Source: JANPEZ01 sp031423155
GTDB taxonomy: Bacteria > Actinomycetota > UBA4738 > HRBIN12
Reading direction: 5' to 3'
Assembly: GCA_031423155.1 (NCBI GenBank)
Contig: JANPEZ010000044.1
Span: 1-21,244 of the forward strand
Length of the DNA stretch: 21,244 bases
The translations under genes were made by a program, and so were the position numbers. Under the pieces are notes generated by a model. The model had not been told where the DNA came from. It did not search any database and saw only the letters and a list, made by a program, of their open reading frames with translations. Shown here piece after piece: positions 13,331-19,558 of this stretch. How positions within the stretch are numbered: the first letter of the stretch is position 1; each line of letters begins with the position of its first letter.

Positions 13331-15216
13331 GCTCCGAGTGACTCGGAGGCTCCCCGGCGGGAGTTGTCGCCGGGAACCCAAGCCTCCACGGTCGTCCCAG
13401 AACCGGGAGAGCTGTTGATGCGCAGACGCCCTCCGGTCATCTCGGCCCGCTCCCGCATCGAGACCAACCCCAGGTGTCCTCGTTCGGTTGCCGCGACGGG
13501 GTCGAAGCCGGTCCCGTCATCACGCACACGAACCATCACTCCTGCGGAGTCTCTCGTCAACGTGACCGTGACGCTGGATGCCCGCGCGTGCTTGCGGACA
13601 TTCGCGAGGGCTTCTTGAACGATCCTGTAGATGACGGCCCTGGTATCGCACTCGGGCTCAGTCACAAGTTCGTCCCTCAGGGAGGCGGATACGCCGGTCT
13701 CCTCTTCGAACTCGGCGAGGGCGTCTCTCAGGGCCGCGCCCAGACCGGCCTCATCGAGCGCGGGCGGATGCAGCTCGAACAGCAGGTTCCGGAGCCGGGC
13801 GATAGCCTCGGAAACGGTCTCGGAGAAGTCTTCGAGCAACCCGAGTCCTTCGGGGTCGTCGATGAACCTTCGGAGCGATCCGATCCGAAGACCGATCGCG
13901 GTCATCTTCTGGATCGGATCGTCGTGTATGTCCGAGGCAACCCGGCGGCGCTCCTCTTCCTGGGCTCGGACGATCCTCTCGAGGAGCTGTCGGCGTTCCT
14001 CGTCGGCTTCCCTCAGAAGCTCGAAGCTCTTGCGCAGGTCCTCCTCGGCGCGCTTGCGCTCGGTGATGTCGGTCATAACTCCGAGCCATTGTCTCGGTGC
14101 GCCCTGGCCGCGGTCCACGCGAACGCCGTCGTCGGCGATCCACAGGACCCTGCCGTCGGCCGTCACCGCGCGATACTCGACGTGGAACGGAGCCCCGGAG
14201 GCCTCGGCGTGCGCGTCGGCCTCCCGCACCCGCTGTCTGTCCCTCGGATCCACGACCCTGTCGAGCATCTTGGTGGCTCCGATCGCGAGCCAATCGCCGA
14301 GGGGATAGCCCAGGATCTGCTCGATCTGGGGACTCATGTACTCCAGGCGATAGGAACCTGTGCCCGCCTCGGTTTCTGTGAATATGTTCGTGGCTGCCGG
14401 CAACTGCTCGACCAGGATGCGGAATCTCTCCTCGGCGACGTGCTCGGCCGTTATGTCGAGCAGGAAGCCTTGCCAGATCCCCAGGTCGTTCTTGTCGCGG
14501 ACGAGGCTGGCAAGGTCCCTGACCCAAACGACCCTGCCGTCGCCGGCGATCATCCTGTACTCCAGATCGAAGGAGCTGAGCGTCCGGTCCGCGAGTGCGT
14601 TCTGTGTATCGAACCTCTCCCTGTCGTCAGGGTGGACGATCGAGCTCCAGAACTGAGCATCCACGAATGACTCGGGTTGGTAGCCGAGCATCGCCTGCAC
14701 CTGAGGACTGATGTAGATGATCCCGGGTTCCTCATCGATGGCCTCGGCGTAGGAGACCGCGGGATGGTTCTCGACCAGCCGCTGGAAGCTGTCCTGCGCC
14801 CGTCGCTGGTCGGTGATATCGAGGAAGAATCCCAGCCAGAACGACGGGGTGCCGCTTTCATCGCGCACCAGCGTCGAGCGGCTATGGAGCCAGACGTAGC
14901 GACCGTCCCCCGTCCGGTAGCGGAATTCGACCTCGAAGGGCGCGTCGGTCTCGCTCGAGACGCGGTCGGCTTCTCGGACCGACTCGACGTCGTCGGGGTG
15001 GATCAGATCCAGATAGTTCTTCGAGTCCGCTATGAACTCCTCGACGGTGCGACCGAGCACCGATTCGACCTGAGGACTCACGTAGGAGAGCGCCCCCTCA
15101 TCGTCGGCCTCTCGGATGTAGGTGACGGCGGGCAATGATTCGAGAAGGGCGCGGAACCTGATCTCAGATCCGCGAGTGTCCTCGACGTCCGAGGGGCCGA
15201 GGGGCTCGACGACCAT
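13327..15216 (-). CDS. Cytoplasmic sensor histidine kinase with three PAS domains and HisKA_3
   Basis: The 629-residue kinase has no TM helix. Three PAS/PAC units lie at about 20-140, 145-262 and 265-392; each has the SPQVE/SPQIE strand and ends in a DIT motif (FFLDITDQRR, FLLDITAEHV, MTDITERKR), as in PAS_3 folds. A coiled coil (390-425) leads to H431 in SDIHDDPIQ, with the DxxxQ phosphatase motif D432-Q436. The ATPase part has N539 in EALANVRKHA, RDDGTGFD (565-572) and GHLGLVSMRERAE (580-592). It probably senses an intracellular or redox signal, but no heme or flavin ligand can be assigned. HisKA_3 kinases prefer NarL-type receivers, and both fused receivers upstream on this strand are of that type. 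Its ATG follows the TGA of the receiver-kinase by one base, so the two are one operon. Confidence 0.92.
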   Translation of the reverse strand: MVVEPLGPSDVEDTRGSEIRFRALLESLPAVTYIREADDEGALSYVSPQVESVLGRTVEEFIADSKNYLDLIHPDDVESVREADRVSSETDAPFEVEFRYRTGDGRYVWLHSRSTLVRDESGTPSFWLGFFLDITDQRRAQDSFQRLVENHPAVSYAEAIDEEPGIIYISPQVQAMLGYQPESFVDAQFWSSIVHPDDRERFDTQNALADRTLSSFDLEYRMIAGDGRVVWVRDLASLVRDKNDLGIWQGFLLDITAEHVAEERFRILVEQLPAATNIFTETEAGTGSYRLEYMSPQIEQILGYPLGDWLAIGATKMLDRVVDPRDRQRVREADAHAEASGAPFHVEYRAVTADGRVLWIADDGVRVDRGQGAPRQWLGVMTDITERKRAEEDLRKSFELLREADEERRQLLERIVRAQEEERRRVASDIHDDPIQKMTAIGLRIGSLRRFIDDPEGLGLLEDFSETVSEAIARLRNLLFELHPPALDEAGLGAALRDALAEFEEETGVSASLRDELVTEPECDTRAVIYRIVQEALANVRKHARASSVTVTLTRDSAGVMVRVRDDGTGFDPVAATERGHLGLVSMRERAEMTGGRLRINSSPGSGTTVEAWVPGDNSRRGASESLGA

Positions 15217-15217
15217 C

Positions 15218-16372
15218 TCAGCCGCCCTCCTCGAATGCGGGGAAGTTCAGAGAGAAGACGCTGCCTCCACCTTCGCGGGGCTCGACCTCGATCGATCCGG
15301 CGTGGGCCTTCATGATGCGACTGGCCAGGAAGAGGCCGATACCGAGGCCCTCGTGAGAGCGCGTTGCGCTCGGGTCGGTCTGGGTGAAGGCGTCGAATAT
15401 CGCGCGCCGGTTCTCTTCGGCGATGCCGGGTCCACGGTCCAAGATCGACAGAGACACGGTCCGCTCGCCCGAACGTACCTGCAGGTCGACCGCCTCCCCC
15501 GGAGGGGAAAGATCGATGGCGTTCTCCACGAGTGCGACGACCGCGCTTACCGCCAGGTCCTGGTCGGCCCAGAGTTTGGCATCGAGTTGGCCCGGCGAGA
15601 CGTTGACCGGGACGCCCGTCTCGGAGAATTCGATGACCGCCCTGCGGAGCAGATCCTCGGCTGTTACCGGGCGTGTTGCGACTTCGACCCCTTCGCGATC
15701 CAGGCGCGAGGCGGCGGCGAGGTTCCCTACGAGCCGACGAAGGCGCTCGGATGCGCGGGTGACTCCACCCGCCAGGTCCCTCATGTCCTCGGCGCTGAGA
15801 ACGTCCCCGTGTTCGGCGACCGTGAGCGCGAATCCCTGGATGGTGGTTATCGGGGTGAAGAGCTCGTGCGAGAGGATCTGGATCATCTCGCTCTTGGTCC
15901 GGTTGAGTTCCTGGAGTTCCTTGGTGAGTTCCTCCGATCGATCGAGCAGGCTCGCAAGTTCGTGGATGACATCCGCAGTGACTTCGACCGAGAGTGACCC
16001 CTGTCCGCGCATCGAACGGCGGATCGTGTAGAGGATCTCCTCGGCGGAAGTTCCTTTGACGACGTAGCCGACGACCCCGGCGCGCAACATCTCGAGGACC
16101 GTTCTGCGATCCTCGTACGCGGACAGCGCGACGACGTGAGTGCCGGGGGACTCCTTCCGGATCTCTCGGGCGGCTCTGGGTCCGCCGCCGGCGGGCATCT
16201 TCACATCGACGAGGGCGACGTCGGGATGTTCACGGGCAGCCACGGCGATCGCTTCGTCGGCGTCGCCGGCCGTACCCACGACGACCATCTCGGGGTCGGA
16301 GGACACCAGGTCCGAAAGAGCGTCGCGAACGGCGGATTCGTCCTCGGCGATGAGAACCGTTATCCGTTCCAT
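15218..16372 (-). CDS. Receiver-histidine kinase fusion (N-terminal REC, C-terminal HisKA and HATPase)
   Basis: The 384-residue protein places the receiver first. REC (2-122) has E10-D11, phosphoacceptor D56 in LVDVKMP, S84 in ALSAYED and K106 in YVVKGT, a NarL-type pattern. A helical linker (125-160) leads to HisKA, with H169 in LSHELFTP and the ExxT phosphatase motif. The ATPase domain has N284 in LVENAIDLSP, DRGPGI (312-317) and GLGIGLFLA (342-350). It has no TM helix or extra sensor. Such proteins can take phosphate on the receiver and in turn control the kinase, acting as relays. The ATG at 16372 has GAAGAGG seven bases upstream; the longer frame to 16483 has no such support. It heads an operon with the triple-PAS kinase. 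REC and linker closely resemble those of the receiver-EAL protein. Confidence 0.92.
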   Translation of the reverse strand: MERITVLIAEDESAVRDALSDLVSSDPEMVVVGTAGDADEAIAVAAREHPDVALVDVKMPAGGGPRAAREIRKESPGTHVVALSAYEDRRTVLEMLRAGVVGYVVKGTSAEEILYTIRRSMRGQGSLSVEVTADVIHELASLLDRSEELTKELQELNRTKSEMIQILSHELFTPITTIQGFALTVAEHGDVLSAEDMRDLAGGVTRASERLRRLVGNLAAASRLDREGVEVATRPVTAEDLLRRAVIEFSETGVPVNVSPGQLDAKLWADQDLAVSAVVALVENAIDLSPPGEAVDLQVRSGERTVSLSILDRGPGIAEENRRAIFDAFTQTDPSATRSHEGLGIGLFLASRIMKAHAGSIEVEPREGGGSVFSLNFPAFEEGG

Positions 16373-16525
16373 CGCAAGACCTCTTCCGGCCGGGGGCGAG
16401 ATCCGCCGCGGTTGCAGGCGCGAAGCGGGCCACTCGACAGTAGGCGCATGCTTCCAGCGTGCGCAACGGTCCGTGCGTGCCATGACGGCATCGCCTGGCG
16501 TGCCTGAGTAACACCCATGTGTACT

Positions 16526-16552
16526 TAATCGGCAACCCGGGGGAGGCCTTGA
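16526..16552 (-). promoter_or_regulatory. Sigma-28 (FliA/WhiG)-like promoter candidate for the receiver-kinase operon
   Basis: On the minus strand TCAA, exactly 15 bases, then GCCGATTA matches the consensus TAAA-N15-GCCGATAA at three of four and seven of eight positions with the correct spacer. It is the best of the three sigma-28-like sequences in the window. It would drive the receiver-kinase and triple-PAS kinase genes with a leader of about 145 bases. Confidence 0.4.
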
Positions 16553-16560
16553 GCCGGGTT
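16534..16560. repeat. Inverted repeat flanking the -35 of the sigma-28-like promoter
   Basis: AACCCGG (16534-16540) and CCGGGTT (16554-16560) are a perfect seven-base inverted repeat with a 13-base centre that contains the TCAA element. It lies eight bases after the receiver-EAL stop. It could be an operator over the promoter or a hairpin at the end of the receiver-EAL transcript; it lacks a T-tract. Confidence 0.4.
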
Positions 16561-16567
16561 CGGGCGG

Positions 16568-17731
16568 TCAGGCGGTGGATGCCAGGGCGGCCGGATGGCC
16601 GAAGAGGTAGCCCTGTCCGAAGCGCACGCCCAGCTCCAGGAGCGTCGCGAGTTCCGCTCCCTCCTCGACGCCTTCGGCGATGACAGCCATCCCCATCTCC
16701 TCGGCGAAGGAGGCAAGCGCCGACGCCAGCGCCCGCCGGCCGCGGTCCTTGTCGATGTCGTGTGTGATGCTCATGTCGATCTTCAAGATGTCAGGGGCGA
16801 TGCGAAGTGTGTGGCGAAGGCTCGAGAATCCCGCTCCGGCATCGTCGATCGCGATGCGGATGCCTCGCGCCCGTAATGTGTCCAGGGCTTTCGACAACTC
16901 GTCGTAGTCGTCGACGGGTTCGTGCTCGGTGATCTCGACGACCAAACGCTTGGCCGGGATGTCTTCGAGCTCCTCGAGGAACCAGGCATTCGTCGCAAGG
17001 CGATGCGAGGCGTTCATCGAAAGATACATGGGCTCGGGCAGCCGGGAGAGTCCGGCGACGGCCCGTCGCACGGCGGCCAGCTCGAGCTCGATGCCGAGCC
17101 CTACTTCGACGGCTTCCTTGAACCAGGCGTCGGGGGCGCGAACCGGATCCGATTCGAAACGAGATAGCGCCTCGACGCCGACCTGCTCGCGTGTCCGCAG
17201 ATCGACGATCGGTTGATAGTCGATGCGAAGTCCCTCCCCGAAGGCGAAGCGCGCGATGCGCTCCTCGCGGACGCGACGTTCGGCCGATGCGGATTCCTCG
17301 CGGCGAAGCTGGGTGCTCAGTTCGTGGACGACGCCTCCCATCACTTCGGCGGAAAGACTCGCCTGTCCGGCAACGACCTGAGCGATCGATCGCAGGATCT
17401 CGTCGGGCGCCGTCCCCTTGACGAGGTAGCCGACCGCTCCCGCGCGAAGCATCTCAAGAACGGTTGCGCGATCCTCGTGGGCGGACAGCGCTATCACCTT
17501 GGTGCCAGGGGAGGAACGCAGGATCTCGCGCGCGGCCCGCGGACCCCCGCCGCCCGGCATGGCGACGTCGACTATCGCCACTTCGGGCCGGTTGACCGTG
17601 GCCAGGCGGATGGCCTCGTCGGCGTCTGCGGCGGCGCCGACGAGTGTGAGGCCGTCTTCGGAGGCGATCAGATCCGCGAGCGCGCTGCGCAGCTGGGGCT
17701 CGTCGTCGGCTATCAGAACCCTGATCTTCAG
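16568..17731 (-). CDS. Receiver-EAL response regulator, cyclic-di-GMP phosphodiesterase
   Basis: The 387-residue protein has a NarL-type receiver (1-121: D9-D10, phosphoacceptor D55, S83, K105 in YLVKGT), a helical linker and an EAL domain (about 158-382). All catalytic residues are visible: E187 in VEALSRF, N240 in LSMNAS, E266 in VVEITEHE, D296-D297 in AIDDAGAGFSSL, K317 in ILKIDMS, E353 in IAEGVE and Q373 in GQGYLFG. It should hydrolyse cyclic-di-GMP to pGpG under control of phosphorylation. The start is uncertain. No ATG, GTG or TTG lies between 17731 and the ATG at 17899, and that ATG would overlap the divergent hutU start and add 56 low-complexity residues. I chose the CTG at 17731, where the receiver begins and AGGGGG lies six bases upstream. 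The stop is TGA. Confidence 0.85.
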   Translation of the reverse strand: MKIRVLIADDEPQLRSALADLIASEDGLTLVGAAADADEAIRLATVNRPEVAIVDVAMPGGGGPRAAREILRSSPGTKVIALSAHEDRATVLEMLRAGAVGYLVKGTAPDEILRSIAQVVAGQASLSAEVMGGVVHELSTQLRREESASAERRVREERIARFAFGEGLRIDYQPIVDLRTREQVGVEALSRFESDPVRAPDAWFKEAVEVGLGIELELAAVRRAVAGLSRLPEPMYLSMNASHRLATNAWFLEELEDIPAKRLVVEITEHEPVDDYDELSKALDTLRARGIRIAIDDAGAGFSSLRHTLRIAPDILKIDMSITHDIDKDRGRRALASALASFAEEMGMAVIAEGVEEGAELATLLELGVRFGQGYLFGHPAALASTA

Positions 17732-17889
17732 TGGAGGCCCCCTGGAAGTGAGTTGCAGGCGAACGGTACGGACGGTACCCCCGCCGATGCGGCTCCGGCA
17801 ACGACCATGCGGCCGACCCCCGTCTGGGGGAGGGCCCCGCTCGCGGCGCCGGTCGCCGTATCCTTGCCCGGTCGGTCGGAAGGATCCGG
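17732..17889. promoter_or_regulatory. Divergent promoter region between receiver-EAL and hutU
   Basis: On the plus strand TATCCT at 17859-17864 is a likely -10 for hutU, with a short leader carrying GGAAGGA (17878-17884) five bases before the ATG. On the minus strand TACCGT at 17768-17763 could serve the receiver-EAL gene. It lies in a direct repeat of ACGGTAC (17763-17769 and 17772-17778), nine bases apart, which may bind a regulator. CCCCC-GTCT-GGGGG at 17817-17830 is a small hairpin. I cannot assign a hut-type operator. Confidence 0.35.
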
Positions 17890-19548
17890 ATGAGCGCACG
17901 CGAGGTCAGGGCTCCGAGAGGCAGCGAGCTGACGTGCCGTTCGTGGCCCCAGGAGGCCGCGATGCGGATGCTTATGAACAACCTTGATCCAGATGTGGCC
18001 GAGCGCCCAGAGGACCTCGTCGTCTACGGAGGGACAGGGCGGGCCGCCCGTTCCTGGCAGGCATACGACTCCATCATCGCAACGCTCAAGGATCTGGCCG
18101 ACGACGAGACGCTGCTGGTTCAGTCCGGCAAGCCGGTGGCCGTTTTCAGAACGCACGAGATGGCTCCTCGCGTTCTGATCTCCAACTCGATGCTCGTGCC
18201 GAAGTGGGCCGACTGGGACACGTTCCGCGAACTGGAACACGCCGGCTTGACGATGTACGGGCAGATGACGGCCGGCTCGTGGATCTACATAGGGACCCAG
18301 GGCATCTTGCAGGGGACTTTCGAGACGCTGGCCGAATGTGCCACGCAGCACTTCGGGGGCACTCTGGCCGGAACGCTGACGGTTACCGGAGGGCTGGGAG
18401 GAATGGGTGGCGCCCAGCCGCTCGCCGTCACGATGAACGGAGGGGTGGCACTGTGTATCGAGGTCGACCCCGCTCGGATCGAGCGCCGCATCAAGACCCG
18501 CTACCTCGACCGCGAGACCTCCTCACTTAAGGAGGCGTTGGCCTGGGCGGAGGAAGCCAAGGTGGCGCGCGATGCGGTATCGATCGGTCTGGTGGGCAAC
18601 TGTGCCGACGTGCTGCCCGAACTCCTGGCGCGAGGCCTGTGTCCGGAGATAGTTACCGATCAGACGAGCGCTCACGATCCACTCGGAGGCTACGTTCCCT
18701 CGGGTCTGACCCTGGAAGAGGCTGCGGCTCTTCGCAAGTCCGATCCCGCGGGCTACCAGCGCCGCTCGTACGCGTCGATGGCGGTCCACGTCGAGTCGAT
18801 GGCAAGCTTTCAGGACGCCGGCTCAGTGGTCTTCGACTACGGCAACAACCTTCGAGCCGGCGCGGAGCTCGGGGGCCTCGCGCACGAGCGCGCATACGCC
18901 TACCCCGGCTTCGTTCCGGCCTTCGTCAGGCCGCTGTTCTGCGAAGGCAAGGGCCCTTTCCGCTGGGCCGCGCTGTCGGGAGATCCCGAGGACATCGCCA
19001 AGACCGACCGCGCCGTTGCCGAACTCTTCCCCGAGAACGAACGTCTGCTGCGCTGGCTCGACATGGCCGCCGACAGGGTCGCGTTTCAGGGACTGCCCGC
19101 GCGCATCTGCTGGCTCGGCTACGGAGAGCGCGCGAAGGCCGGCTTGAGGTTCAACGAGATGGTCGCCGCCGGCGAGCTGTCGGCGCCGATCGTGATCGGA
19201 CGCGATCACCTCGACGCCGGAAGCGTCGCGAGCCCGTTCCGCGAGACGGAATCGATGAAGGACGGCTCGGACGCCATCGGGGACTGGCCGATCCTCAACG
19301 CGATGATCAACACGGCCGCCGGTGCGCATTGGGTCAGCGTCCATCACGGTGGAGGGGTCGGGATCGGCTACTCCCTGCACGCCGGGATGGTCGTAGTAGC
19401 CGACGGTTCGGACAACGCCCGAGAGCGGCTGGAGAGGGTTCTGACGTCGGACCCCGGCATGGGAGTGGTTCGTCACGCGGATGCCGGGTACGAGCGGGCG
19501 GTGGATGTGGCGAAAGAGCGCGGCGTCCGGATGCCGATGCTGGAGTAG
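17890..19548 (+). CDS. hutU: Urocanate hydratase
   Basis: This is a full-length urocanase of 552 residues. It converts urocanate to 4-imidazolone-5-propionate with a tightly bound NAD+, the second step of histidine degradation. Family blocks are seen throughout: RAPRGSELTCRSW near the N-terminus, RMLMNNLDPDVAE, ETLLVQSGKPVAVFRTHE, LTMYGQMTAGSWIYIGTQGI, the glycine-rich GGLGGMGGAQPLAVTMNGG that holds the cofactor, VFDYGNNLR, and RICWLGYGERAKAGLRFNE, which contains the conserved active-site cysteine. The end HHGGGVGIGYSLHAGMVVVADG is also standard. The ATG at 17890 is right because family homology begins within the first ten residues and GGAAGGA lies five bases upstream. hutH follows ten bases after the TAG stop. 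Confidence 0.97.
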   Translation: MSAREVRAPRGSELTCRSWPQEAAMRMLMNNLDPDVAERPEDLVVYGGTGRAARSWQAYDSIIATLKDLADDETLLVQSGKPVAVFRTHEMAPRVLISNSMLVPKWADWDTFRELEHAGLTMYGQMTAGSWIYIGTQGILQGTFETLAECATQHFGGTLAGTLTVTGGLGGMGGAQPLAVTMNGGVALCIEVDPARIERRIKTRYLDRETSSLKEALAWAEEAKVARDAVSIGLVGNCADVLPELLARGLCPEIVTDQTSAHDPLGGYVPSGLTLEEAAALRKSDPAGYQRRSYASMAVHVESMASFQDAGSVVFDYGNNLRAGAELGGLAHERAYAYPGFVPAFVRPLFCEGKGPFRWAALSGDPEDIAKTDRAVAELFPENERLLRWLDMAADRVAFQGLPARICWLGYGERAKAGLRFNEMVAAGELSAPIVIGRDHLDAGSVASPFRETESMKDGSDAIGDWPILNAMINTAAGAHWVSVHHGGGVGIGYSLHAGMVVVADGSDNARERLERVLTSDPGMGVVRHADAGYERAVDVAKERGVRMPMLE

Positions 19549-19551
19549 CCT
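19546..19551 (+). promoter_or_regulatory. Possible internal -10 element for hutH, using the hutU stop codon
   Basis: TAGCCT, whose first three bases are the hutU TAG, is followed by seven bases and the GTG of hutH. This has the spacing of the other leaderless starts. hutH lacks a good Shine-Dalgarno sequence at a normal distance (GGAG lies 13 bases upstream), so either reinitiation after hutU or a short leaderless transcript is needed. Confidence 0.25.
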
Positions 19552-19558
19552 GAGCGCC

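Larger units (their letters stand above)
16373..16567 (-). promoter_or_regulatory. 195-bp spacer between receiver-EAL and receiver-kinase genes: long leader, possible 52-codon leader frame
   Basis: The spacer holds a sigma-28-like promoter (16526-16552), an inverted repeat around it (16534-16560), and then about 145 bases of leader before the kinase ATG. An ATG at 16518, seven bases after the -10 element, opens a 52-codon frame that ends in TAA at 16360, overlapping the kinase start by 13 bases. The peptide is arginine-rich and unlike any family I know. It may be a regulatory leader or chance. I see no terminator with a T-tract after the receiver-EAL gene. Confidence 0.3.

Noticed and set aside
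13474..14670. Long open frame (about 398 codons) on the plus strand
   Set aside because: It lies wholly antisense to the triple-PAS kinase, whose motifs are intact. Long antisense frames are common in GC-rich codons, and the translation shows no family pattern.
17732..17899. ATG at 17899 as start of the receiver-EAL gene
   Set aside because: It overlaps the hutU start on the other strand and adds 56 residues without homology in front of a complete receiver domain.
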